Origin: an uncultured Pelagibacteraceae bacterium
GTDB taxonomy: Bacteria; Pseudomonadota; Alphaproteobacteria; Pelagibacterales; AG-422-B15
NCBI GenBank assembly: GCA_902617525.1
Contig: CACMWW010000003.1
Span: 62,001-126,000 of the forward strand
Length of the DNA stretch: 64,000 bases
Reading direction: 5' to 3'
Below are positions 1-9,533 of the stretch, one piece after another; within the stretch, counting starts at the first letter, position 1; each line of letters starts with the position of its first letter. The notes under the pieces were generated by a model. That model was given only the letters and a program-made list of their open reading frames with translations, made no database searches and was not told where the DNA came from. A program made the position numbers and the translations under genes.

Positions 1-1
1 G

Positions 2-3000
2 AATGAAGATGCAACAATTAATCGAAGCACTTCGGACTCTCAAGAGTTAGATCATGACGACACCGACCCTGATGCCGATGATGCGTCTGGTAGCTTTACA
101 ATCACTGCAATTAGAACAGGAAGAGAATCTGCAACCAGTGGAACAACTGCAGGCACAATCGGACAGGCTCTAAATGGTACTTACGGTGTATTAACTGTAG
201 CTGCAGATGGTAGCTATAGCTATGCCGCAACCAGAAGCGGAGCAGATGCGTTAGCGGCAGGAGTATCAGCAATTGATTATTTTACCTATACAGTAAGAGA
301 TCATGCAAGCAGTCCAAATGATACAGATACTGCTGAGCTTGCAATAACAGTAACAGGAGTAGGTCCAAGTGCGAGCAATGATACTGGCAGTGTAAATGAA
401 AATGCAACTCTAACAGCAAATGCTGGTGCAGGTGTAATTGCAAATGACACAGGTGGCGACACAGAAAGTCTCGCAGTTACTAACATCAGTTCAAATGCTA
501 CTGGAAACAGTGGTAACGCTGCTCAAGGTGTTCTTGGAACATATGGTACGCTCACAGTAGCTGCTGATGGCAGTTATACTTATGTTGCTAACACAGCAGC
601 AGCAGAAGCACTCGATGCAGGTGACGAAGTCACAGATATTTTTACTTATACAGTCAAAGATGATGATGATGTTAATTCAGATACAGCAACTCTAACGATT
701 ACAGTTACAGGTGTAGACGATGACCCAGTTGGTAACAATGATGCAGGCGCAATCAATGAGGATAAAACCCTTACTGTTAGCGCGGGAAGCGGAGTATTAT
801 CAAATGATACTGATGCAGATGCTAGTTCAAGTCTATCAGTTTCTGCAATTTCGGGCGGTACAGTTGGTGCATCATTAAATGGAACCTATGGTGTTCTGAC
901 TTTGAGTTCAGATGGTAGTTATACTTATGTTGCAAATGGTAGAAGTGAGGATGGTCTCGCTGCTGACGCCACGGCAACCGATACATTCACGTATACCGTA
1001 AGTGATGGAGCAGGAACAACCGATACAGCAGATTTAGTCATCACAGTAACCGGAGTTGGTCCGCAAGCCGTTAATGATACCGGTGCAGTCAATGAAGATG
1101 CCACTTTAACAGTAAATGAAGCATCTGGTGTAATCAGTAATGATGATGACAATGCAAGTTACGACGTAGAGAGTTTAGCCATAACTGGCATTTCTCACGG
1201 CGTTACTGGAAATAGTGGTAATGCTGCACAAGCTGTTACTGGAACATACGGTGTTTTAACTATGGCGGCTGATGGTAGCTATACATATGTTGCTAACCAA
1301 GCAGCGGCTGATGAACTTGATCCGAGTGAGACGGCAACAGATGTGTTTACATACACCGTTAAAGACGATGCTGATAAAAATGCCAGTACTGCAACATTAA
1401 CCATAACCGTAACGGGGTTAGCTGATGCAATCACTGCTGTTGATGATACAGATGCAGTAAATGCTGGTAGCACAATTTCGAGAAGCACGAGCGATACACA
1501 AGAACTTGATCACGATGACACCGATGATGATGGTGATGATGTTCCAGGTAGCTTAACCATTACAGCAATACGAACTGGTCAAAAATCAGGCAGTGGTGAC
1601 GCTAAAACACTTGGGCAATCGTTTACTACAACTTATGGAACAGTAACAATCAATGCTGACGGTTCATATTCTTACGCTGCCAATCGAAGTGGCGCAATGA
1701 GCTTATCTGATGGTGCGACTGCAGTTGATTACTTCACATATACTGTAAGAGACCAATCTGGCAATACCTCTAATGGACAACTTGCAATTACTGTGACTGG
1801 AATTGACTCAGGATCAAATAACGCTCCTGTTGCCAATAACGATACTGGAGCTGTTGATGAAGATGCAACACTTACAGTAAATGCAGCCAGTGGGGCTGAA
1901 TCAAATGATAGTGATCCAGATGGAGATGATATTTCTGTTGTGGCTATATCTGGAGGATCTGTTGGCTCAGCTGTAACAGGTACTTATGGACAATTAACAA
2001 TAGCTGCTGATGGAAGTTACACGTACGTAGCAAACCAAGCAGCAGCTGATGCGCTTGATGCTGGGGATCAAGTAACAGATGTGTTCACATATACTCTTCA
2101 AGATGATGGCACTCCAAACTTGCAGGACACAGCGACAATTACTATAACAGTGACAGGTGTAGACGATGATCCTGTAGGTGTTAATGATGCAGGCGCTGTC
2201 AATGAAGATGCTACACTATCAGTAAATGCTGGAAGCGGTGTTTTGTCTAATGATACTGATGCAGATGCAAGCTCAAGTTTATCTGTTTCAGGTATCAACG
2301 GGGGTACAGTCGGCCAAGCATTAACAGGAACATACGGTACCCTCACACTCAATTCTGATGGCAGCTATTCATATGCTGCAAATACCACTGGTGCTGATGG
2401 GTTAGCACATGGCGCAACTGCAACCGATACATTTACTTATACTGTAAGTGATGGAGCGGGAACAACCGATACAGCAAATTTAGTCATCACAGTTACAGGT
2501 GTAGGTCCAGTCGGTTCAGCGGATACGGCTACTGCAACTGAGAACCAAACATTATCAGTTAATGCGGCAAGTGGAGTATTAACAAACGATACTGGCGGAG
2601 ATACGGAGAGCCTTGCTGTTACTAATGTGTCGTCAAACGGTACAGGTGCTAGCGGCGGTGCAGGAGCTGGAGTTTTAGGTACTTATGGAACATTAACAGT
2701 AGCGGCTGATGGAAGTTATACATACATAGCGAATACGGCTGCAGCAGAAGCCTTGGATGCAGGCGATAGTGTCACCGAAGTATTTACATACACTGTAAAG
2801 GATGATGACGATAAGAACTCATCGACTGCAACTCTTACAATAACTATAAATGGAGCTAACGATGCAATTGTTGCTGTTGATGATACGGATAGTGTCAATG
2901 AGGATGCAACTATTAGTCGAACCGTAAGTGACCCAGAGGAACTAGATCATGACGATACAGATGTTGATGGTGATGATACCAGTGGAAGTTTTACAATAAC

Positions 3001-3985
3001 CGATATCAGAACAGGTCCAAAAGATGGAACAGGAACTGATGGTACGGTTGGAGTTGCACTAACTGGTGAGTTTGGAACACTGACAGTGAATGCGGATGGA
3101 TCATATACTTATGTTGCAGATCAAGACAAATCAGATCAATTGGCTACTGGCGCAACAGGAACAGATACATTTACTTATACAGTTAGTGATGGTACAGAAA
3201 CGTCAACTGCTCAATTGACTTTTACAGTTACTGGTATCAATGACAACGATCCTGTTGCAGTTGATGATACAGATACTGTTAAACGTGATGCTTCTATAAC
3301 GCGTGATGCTGGTTCAGCGTTTGATGTTGACTCAGATGATACAGATGCGGATAGTGACTCTCTTACAATTTCAGAAGTACGTACTGGCCAAGTTGAAGGC
3401 GGGGGTAGAGGAGGCAGCAGTTCTGTTGGAACTACGCTTGTAGGAACTTATGGTACCTTGACATTAAATGCTGACGGTAGCTATACCTATGCGGCAGATC
3501 AGGATGCAGCAAATAGTTTGAAAAGGGGCGATAGTGCCATTGATTATTTTAACTATACCGTCACAGATGGAAGCAGAACAGATACCGGAGTAATTGCCAT
3601 AACAGTTAGTGGTATCAGTGATCCACCGGTTCCAAGGGATGATACATTGGCAGTTGATGCAGGCGCTACAGCTACAAAAAATGCAGCAAAAGGTGTGCTT
3701 AAAAATGATACAGACCCGGATGGAGATACTTTAACGGTCGATAGTATAAGAACTGGTAGAGAAAATAAAACTGGCACATCTGGCACAGTTGGCACAGCAC
3801 TAACTGGAACTTACGGTGATCTTACGATTAATTCTGATGGTAGTTATGAGTATAAAGCAAACAATGCTGGACGGCTTAATCCAGGTGAAACAGCCACAGA
3901 ATATTTTACTTATACAGCAACAGATACCGATACATCGGTAGCAGCTCAAATCGCAATTACAGTTACCGGTATAAATGATCCACCT
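2..3985 (+). repeat. Tandem VCBS-type coding repeats (~11 units of ~350-390 bp)
   Basis: ADGSY(T/S)Y core recurs near nt 205, 565, 910, 1270, 1660, 2010, 2355, 2710, 3095, 3470 and 3835. Confidence 0.9.
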
Positions 3986-5359
3986 GAACTATTATATCCT
4001 GTTCGAGATCCAAATATAGTTGTTGGCGAGCCAATCATTATTAGACACAAGCAAATTTTTGATGACCCAGACACAGGTATTTATGACATCGCAGAATACA
4101 AGATTATTGATCCTGAAACAGAATCAGAAACCAGTCTGCCAGATGGACTGAGATTAAAACAAAATAAGCTCCATGGAACCATCAACACACCTGGGACCTA
4201 TACAATTACGATTAGAGCAATCGATGGTGAAGGACTTTATGCTGATCATACGTTTACAATTACAGTAAATCCTAAACCAGTAGAAATGGTTGAAAAAGAG
4301 ACACCTGATGAAGAACCTACACCTCCATCTAAACCAATTGTTATTAAACCAAAAAAAGATTTTTTAGCAGCTATTCAAGAGACCATTACTGAGGCGCCAG
4401 CAATCAGCGATGATGGGTTCACACTTGATACAGTTTCAATTGCTGATACCGCTTCTCTCTCAAAACCATTGAAGTTTAACGGTGGATTGAGATTGATGGA
4501 TGCTGTTGCAAACGAAGTTTCAGGCGATACAGAATCTGATCTAAAAGTTGGAGTTAAACTAAATGATGATAATCAGAAAAATGTTGAATTGTACTCAGGT
4601 CAGCTTTCTAACGGTGAAGCTTTACCTGAATGGATTAAGGTCAATCCTGAAACTGGAGAAACAACAGCTGATATGCCAGAAGGTGTTGAAGCGGTCGAGG
4701 TTCAGTTGGTAGCCCTTGATAAAGACGGAAACACAAGAGATATTAATATTGTTTTAGATAAAGCTAAAATTAAAGGCGACCAAGATTTCACAAGGGGAGC
4801 TGTTGATCAGGCAAGGGTCGTTGTTGATAATGATTCAAATGTAAACTTGATTAGAGAGAACAATAATGCATCAAGTAATGCGGCAAATAATAATTTGAAC
4901 GCTGAAACAGATTTTGAAGGTACAATGAAGCTAAGCAGTCTTCAAATGAATGCGGGCCAATTCACAGTTGATGTAATTGATGACAATCAGTCAAATGTGA
5001 AAATGTACAAAGCAGAGCTCAAAGGTGGTGGCGCATTGCCTGATTGGATTACAATTGATCCTGAAACTGGAAAAATTGCAGCTGACCCGTCAAAGGGAAG
5101 AACAGGCTCAGCAGCCCCAGCATTCTTAACTGAAAGCCTTCAAGTTCTTGAACTGAAAATTATTGCTGAAGACGAAGATGGAAAAGAAAGAATTATTGAA
5201 GTTGAGATTGATCTTAATGAAATAACTGAAAACGAGTCAGATGGCGAAAATTCTGCAACAAACGATGAAATCTCTTTCATTCCACTTGATGAACAATTAA
5301 AGCTACATGCTAAAGCAGCAGATAGCTATGGCGAAAAGATTGTATCTCTAGTAAGTTAA
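2..5359 (+). CDS. Giant VCBS/cadherin-like repeat surface or secreted protein, 5' truncated by window edge
   Basis: The ORF track starts at 902, but frame 2 is open from the window edge (NEDATINRSTSDSQELDHDDTD...). About 11 copies of a ~115-130 aa module with GTYGxLTxxADGSYTYxAN and FTYTVxDG motifs, then a CADG-like domain and two related C-terminal LP(E/D)WIxxxPETG modules. Confidence 0.9.
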   Translation, partial: NEDATINRSTSDSQELDHDDTDPDADDASGSFTITAIRTGRESATSGTTAGTIGQALNGTYGVLTVAADGSYSYAATRSGADALAAGVSAIDYFTYTVRDHASSPNDTDTAELAITVTGVGPSASNDTGSVNENATLTANAGAGVIANDTGGDTESLAVTNISSNATGNSGNAAQGVLGTYGTLTVAADGSYTYVANTAAAEALDAGDEVTDIFTYTVKDDDDVNSDTATLTITVTGVDDDPVGNNDAGAINEDKTLTVSAGSGVLSNDTDADASSSLSVSAISGGTVGASLNGTYGVLTLSSDGSYTYVANGRSEDGLAADATATDTFTYTVSDGAGTTDTADLVITVTGVGPQAVNDTGAVNEDATLTVNEASGVISNDDDNASYDVESLAITGISHGVTGNSGNAAQAVTGTYGVLTMAADGSYTYVANQAAADELDPSETATDVFTYTVKDDADKNASTATLTITVTGLADAITAVDDTDAVNAGSTISRSTSDTQELDHDDTDDDGDDVPGSLTITAIRTGQKSGSGDAKTLGQSFTTTYGTVTINADGSYSYAANRSGAMSLSDGATAVDYFTYTVRDQSGNTSNGQLAITVTGIDSGSNNAPVANNDTGAVDEDATLTVNAASGAESNDSDPDGDDISVVAISGGSVGSAVTGTYGQLTIAADGSYTYVANQAAADALDAGDQVTDVFTYTLQDDGTPNLQDTATITITVTGVDDDPVGVNDAGAVNEDATLSVNAGSGVLSNDTDADASSSLSVSGINGGTVGQALTGTYGTLTLNSDGSYSYAANTTGADGLAHGATATDTFTYTVSDGAGTTDTANLVITVTGVGPVGSADTATATENQTLSVNAASGVLTNDTGGDTESLAVTNVSSNGTGASGGAGAGVLGTYGTLTVAADGSYTYIANTAAAEALDAGDSVTEVFTYTVKDDDDKNSSTATLTITINGANDAIVAVDDTDSVNEDATISRTVSDPEELDHDDTDVDGDDTSGSFTITDIRTGPKDGTGTDGTVGVALTGEFGTLTVNADGSYTYVADQDKSDQLATGATGTDTFTYTVSDGTETSTAQLTFTVTGINDNDPVAVDDTDTVKRDASITRDAGSAFDVDSDDTDADSDSLTISEVRTGQVEGGGRGGSSSVGTTLVGTYGTLTLNADGSYTYAADQDAANSLKRGDSAIDYFNYTVTDGSRTDTGVIAITVSGISDPPVPRDDTLAVDAGATATKNAAKGVLKNDTDPDGDTLTVDSIRTGRENKTGTSGTVGTALTGTYGDLTINSDGSYEYKANNAGRLNPGETATEYFTYTATDTDTSVAAQIAITVTGINDPPELLYPVRDPNIVVGEPIIIRHKQIFDDPDTGIYDIAEYKIIDPETESETSLPDGLRLKQNKLHGTINTPGTYTITIRAIDGEGLYADHTFTITVNPKPVEMVEKETPDEEPTPPSKPIVIKPKKDFLAAIQETITEAPAISDDGFTLDTVSIADTASLSKPLKFNGGLRLMDAVANEVSGDTESDLKVGVKLNDDNQKNVELYSGQLSNGEALPEWIKVNPETGETTADMPEGVEAVEVQLVALDKDGNTRDINIVLDKAKIKGDQDFTRGAVDQARVVVDNDSNVNLIRENNNASSNAANNNLNAETDFEGTMKLSSLQMNAGQFTVDVIDDNQSNVKMYKAELKGGGALPDWITIDPETGKIAADPSKGRTGSAAPAFLTESLQVLELKIIAEDEDGKERIIEVEIDLNEITENESDGENSATNDEISFIPLDEQLKLHAKAADSYGEKIVSLVS

Positions 5360-5370
5360 TAAATACCTTT

Positions 5371-6090
5371 ATGAACAAAATTGTAACATTTGCGGTAACA
5401 GCGTGCTGCATATTATTGCCTTATAATTTGTCAGCAGAAGAATATTCCACACGTGTTTTAGTAACTGCAACCGAAGAGGCAACACTCTCAAGTGAACTTG
5501 CTGCAAAAGTTGAGTCAATCCCAATTGATGAAGGATCTAAATTTAAAGAGTCTGATATTTTAATTAAATTTGATTGCTCATTTTTTGAAGAACAAAGAAA
5601 AGTTGTTGAAGCGCAATTAGAGAGTGCAAGAGTAACTCTAAAGAGCAATCAAGACCTTGCGTTGATGAGATCCATAGGAGAATATGAGGTTCAGTTATCA
5701 GAAATCGATGTAAAGCGTGCAGAAGCTGAATTACAGATTGCTAAACTCAATACAGATCGATGTATAATTAAAGCCCCATATGATGGTAAAGTTTCTAAAG
5801 TTTTTGTAAACGAGTTTGAAAGCATTGAAAGGCAACAGCCATTGGTTGAAATCATAGGCTCTGGAATTCTTGAGGCCAAATTGATTGTTTCAAGCAAATG
5901 GTTGGCTTGGATCGATGAGGGTTATCCAATGAAAATCAGCATTGATGAAAATGGGCAAACATATAGTGCCAAAATTCACACTATCGGCGTTGATATTGAT
6001 CCCGTCAGCCAAACCATCGACATTACTGCAAAATTTGATGAAAATTATGATACATTACTGCCAGGCATGAGTGGGACAGCAACGTTTTGA
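5371..6090 (+). CDS. HlyD/RND-type periplasmic adaptor protein
   Basis: N-terminal signal peptide; split lipoyl halves around a coiled-coil region (SSELAAKVESIPIDEGSKFKESDILIKFD ... CIIKAPYDGKVSKVFVNEFESI). Confidence 0.8.
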   Translation: MNKIVTFAVTACCILLPYNLSAEEYSTRVLVTATEEATLSSELAAKVESIPIDEGSKFKESDILIKFDCSFFEEQRKVVEAQLESARVTLKSNQDLALMRSIGEYEVQLSEIDVKRAEAELQIAKLNTDRCIIKAPYDGKVSKVFVNEFESIERQQPLVEIIGSGILEAKLIVSSKWLAWIDEGYPMKISIDENGQTYSAKIHTIGVDIDPVSQTIDITAKFDENYDTLLPGMSGTATF

Positions 6091-7424
6091 ATGATAATAC
6101 TTCAATAAAAATAGCAAGACTAATTACTCTTGAGAAAAAATTTCGGACAGCAGAAAACTTATCCGAACTCGGATTTGTTTGTGCAAATGAGTTAAGAAGT
6201 GTTGTTGATTATAATTTTTTATTTTTTCTCACAAAGTCTGCTACAGGTCGACAGAAAGTCCAAACGATCTCTGATATTTCAGTCGTTGATAGAACAGCGC
6301 CGACAGTTACGTTTGTTGAAAGATTAATAAATAAAAAGAAAGTTGAACCTGGAGTTTTTTCAGAAGTTTCAATTAGTGATTTAAGAGAAGATGGTACAAA
6401 TTTAGATTTACCTGTAAATTTTCCAAACGAGTTAATGGTTGTTCCATTAATTTCAAGAATAAAGGGCGATTTAGGTTCTCTAGTTATTGTACGATCTAAT
6501 AAAGTTTCAAATACAGAAAAAGAACTGCTCCAACATATTGCTGAAACATTCAGTCATGCATTGGACTCATTTTTATCAAGAGGATCGATCATATCATTCA
6601 TTGGTAGAATTTTTTCAGGTTGGTTAAAGTGGTTAATATTATCAGCGATTGCACTTGCAATGTTAATGCCAATTAATATATCCGCAGTAGCTCCAGTTGA
6701 GGTTATTGCTAAAAATCCGTCAGTTGTTACATCGCCAGTGAATGGTGTAGTTAAAAAAGTATTAGTTAACACAAATGATGCTGTTGATATTGGCATGGAG
6801 CTTGTAAAACTAGATGATCTTAATTTTAAATCTCAATACGAAATAAACTTACAAGAATTAGAAGTTGCTGAAGCAGAATTACTAAGGGCTAAACAATCCT
6901 CATTTACAAATGATGAGGCAAAAGCAAAACTCGTTGAACTATCAACTGAAGTTGCGTTGAAAAAAAAGCAAGTCGCTTATGCTGAGGAACAATTAAAATA
7001 TTCTGTTATCAAAGCGGAGGTTTCGGGCGTTGCTGTTGTTGAAGACTTTATTGATTGGCAAGGTCGTCCTGTAAATATAGGTGAAAAGATACTAACTATT
7101 GCAAATTCAGACGATATTGAGTTCTTAATTTACCTGCCGACAAAAGACTCACTTTTTATTGAAAAATCCGCAAGAGTTAAGGTTTTTTTAGACAGTAGCC
7201 CACTTAGCTCAATTGAAGGAAAAATATTAAGAACTTCTTACAAACCTGAATTAACAGCCGAGAATATTTTAGCTTATAAAATACACGCTAGCCTTGAGGA
7301 TAATATTGAGCCGCCGCGTATTGGATTACGAGGATCAGCAAAAATTTACGGAGATCGGACATCTCTTTTTTATTATATCTTTAGAGTTCCAATCAATATC
7401 AGCAGACAGTTTTTAGGAATATAA
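6087..7424 (+). CDS. GAF-like domain + TM + HlyD-type adaptor hybrid
   Basis: N-terminal GAF-like region, one TM (WLKWLILSAIALAMLMPI), then lipoyl/HlyD (VTSPVNGVVKKVLVNTNDAVDIGMELVKLDD). TTG start overlaps the upstream stop. Confidence 0.7.
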   Translation: MNDNTSIKIARLITLEKKFRTAENLSELGFVCANELRSVVDYNFLFFLTKSATGRQKVQTISDISVVDRTAPTVTFVERLINKKKVEPGVFSEVSISDLREDGTNLDLPVNFPNELMVVPLISRIKGDLGSLVIVRSNKVSNTEKELLQHIAETFSHALDSFLSRGSIISFIGRIFSGWLKWLILSAIALAMLMPINISAVAPVEVIAKNPSVVTSPVNGVVKKVLVNTNDAVDIGMELVKLDDLNFKSQYEINLQELEVAEAELLRAKQSSFTNDEAKAKLVELSTEVALKKKQVAYAEEQLKYSVIKAEVSGVAVVEDFIDWQGRPVNIGEKILTIANSDDIEFLIYLPTKDSLFIEKSARVKVFLDSSPLSSIEGKILRTSYKPELTAENILAYKIHASLEDNIEPPRIGLRGSAKIYGDRTSLFYYIFRVPINISRQFLGI

Positions 7425-9533
7425 ATGATTGTACCGTCTATCCGACAAGATTTGAAACTTAGTGAGGGACCAAAGAAAGAGGACGGCTCAGCATCATGGC
7501 TTCTTTATGACTCATTAAGAAATAAATACTTTTCAATAAACAAAAAAGCATTTGATCTTCTTAAAAATTGGTCAAGTGGAATTGAGACAACAGAATTTAT
7601 TGAAAAAATTAAAAAAAGTAATTTGTCTATTACACAAGAAGAAATTGAAGAATTTATCAGTTTTCTAAATCTTAATAATTTAACTATTAAAAAAACAAGT
7701 GATGAAGTTAAATCTTTGGTTGTTCAAAAAGAGAAACTAAACAAGCACTGGCTGTTAAAAATTATTCATAATTATTTGTTCTTTAAAATCCCATTATTCA
7801 AACCAGGAAATGGTCTTGAAAACAGTTTACCTTTTGCATTGTTTCTTGGATCGCAAACCAGCAGACTTATAATTTATATTCTGGGGATTATTGGTATCTT
7901 TTTAACAATCCAAAACTATGAAACATTTTTAACAACATTTTCTTATTTCTTTAATGTTAATGGATTGATTTTGTTTGGTATAACGATTGTTTTTGTAAAA
8001 GCCTTGCACGAACTTGGGCACGCATATGTTGCCACTTATTATAAATGTAAAGTTTCTTCAATTGGTCTTGCAATGCTGGTTTTTTTTCCCTTCTTGTACA
8101 CAGATACAACTGATGCATATAAATTAACTGATCATAGAAAACGCTTACTGATTAATTTTGCTGGCATGCTGACTGAATTGCATCTTGCCCTTCTTGCAAC
8201 ATTTGTTTGGGCTGTAAGCCCTGAAGGCGTTATCAAAAGTGCTTCATTTTTTATTGCGACCTCAAGCTGGATATCATCACTTCTTATTAATATCAGTCCG
8301 TTTATGAGATTTGACGGTTACTATGTGCTCTCAGATTTTCTTAAAGCGGAAAATCTTCAACCACGCTCTTTTGCTTTAGGTCGATGGCAGATTAGAGAAT
8401 GGATCTTTGGATTTAAATTCCAACCACCGGAACAACTCATGAGTCAAAGACGGTGGACTTTCATCATTTACGCTTGGATGACATGGATATATCGCTTCTT
8501 CATATTTATTGGAATTGCTTTATTGGTTTATTATTTAACATTCAAAATTCTTGGCATAATTCTGTTCATTATTGAGATTGTTTGGTTCATTTTACTACCA
8601 ATTTGGAGAGAAATTAAACAGTGGTGGGGACTTAGAAGGTACATGCGTTTTAATTGGACTTCATTGAGATCAATTTTTATTTTCTCAGTATTTTTGGCAG
8701 CAATGTTAGTGCCATGGCGAAGTTCACTCAGTCTTCCTGCGGTGATTGATCGAGGTGAAGTTGTCGATATCTATCCAACAGAAGCCTCTGAGATAAAAGA
8801 GATTTTTGTTATCTCAGATCAACAAGTCGAAAAGGGTGATTTATTAATTACAATGATGAGTCCGTCTTTATCAAATAAAGTTGATAAAGCCATTGAGCGC
8901 GTAAAGATGATACAGCAAAAACTGGATCGTCGAATTGGATCAGAGGCTGATATGAGCAACCTCATGGTATTAGAAAACCAATTGAAAGTAGAGTTTGAAA
9001 TTCTTAAAAGTCTTAGAGAGGAAAATGAAAATCTCTCAATTTATGCACCAATGAGTGGGGTAATAAAAGATCTAAAGTATTTAAATAATGGACAGTGGGT
9101 AAATTTAAAAGAAAAATTATTTTCTATTGTTCAATTCAATGACACTAAAGTTGTTGCATTTATAAGTGAGAATGATTTGGATAAACTTGAAAGCAATACA
9201 AGTGGTTATTTCGTTCCAAAAAATAATGAATTTGATGAAACAGAAGTTATATTGGTTTCACAAAATAATACATCGACAGAAGAACTTCCTTACTTATCAT
9301 TAGTATCTACTTTTGGTGGATCAATTGCTTCACGTGAAGTTAAGGGAGATGGAAAAGTTATTTATCGACCAGAAGAAGCCTTATACCAGCTGAATTTTTC
9401 TACAATTACAGAAGTTGAGACTGTTCAGTGGCAAACTGCGGGTAATGTAAAAATTCAAAGTGGAAACTATAATATTTTTCAAAACTTATTTAACTTGGTT
9501 TCATCAACATTAATCAGAGAAAGTGGATTTTAG
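7425..9533 (+). CDS. PqqD-like N-terminus + M50/site-2-protease-like membrane core + C-terminal lipoyl/HlyD domain
   Basis: HELGH motif (about nt 8007-8021) within a TM helix, second motif FMRFDGYYVLSD, C-terminal lipoyl-like ISDQQVEKGDLLITM / IYAPMSGVIKDL; N-terminus resembles the PqqD fold (LLYDSLRNKYFSINKKAFDLLKNW). Confidence 0.75.
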   Translation: MIVPSIRQDLKLSEGPKKEDGSASWLLYDSLRNKYFSINKKAFDLLKNWSSGIETTEFIEKIKKSNLSITQEEIEEFISFLNLNNLTIKKTSDEVKSLVVQKEKLNKHWLLKIIHNYLFFKIPLFKPGNGLENSLPFALFLGSQTSRLIIYILGIIGIFLTIQNYETFLTTFSYFFNVNGLILFGITIVFVKALHELGHAYVATYYKCKVSSIGLAMLVFFPFLYTDTTDAYKLTDHRKRLLINFAGMLTELHLALLATFVWAVSPEGVIKSASFFIATSSWISSLLINISPFMRFDGYYVLSDFLKAENLQPRSFALGRWQIREWIFGFKFQPPEQLMSQRRWTFIIYAWMTWIYRFFIFIGIALLVYYLTFKILGIILFIIEIVWFILLPIWREIKQWWGLRRYMRFNWTSLRSIFIFSVFLAAMLVPWRSSLSLPAVIDRGEVVDIYPTEASEIKEIFVISDQQVEKGDLLITMMSPSLSNKVDKAIERVKMIQQKLDRRIGSEADMSNLMVLENQLKVEFEILKSLREENENLSIYAPMSGVIKDLKYLNNGQWVNLKEKLFSIVQFNDTKVVAFISENDLDKLESNTSGYFVPKNNEFDETEVILVSQNNTSTEELPYLSLVSTFGGSIASREVKGDGKVIYRPEEALYQLNFSTITEVETVQWQTAGNVKIQSGNYNIFQNLFNLVSSTLIRESGF

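Noticed and set aside
301-3795. Antisense ORFs (301-486, 925-1152, 1279-1488, 2098-2352, 2716-2898, 3553-3795) in the repeat protein
   Set aside because: Recur at equivalent positions because the coding repeat is itself repeated; composition is the mirror of the sense strand, with no independent start signals.
2-3985. Regular repeats as a possible CRISPR array or DNA satellite
   Set aside because: One uninterrupted reading frame with conserved VCBS-type motifs; unit length and divergence fit protein repeats.
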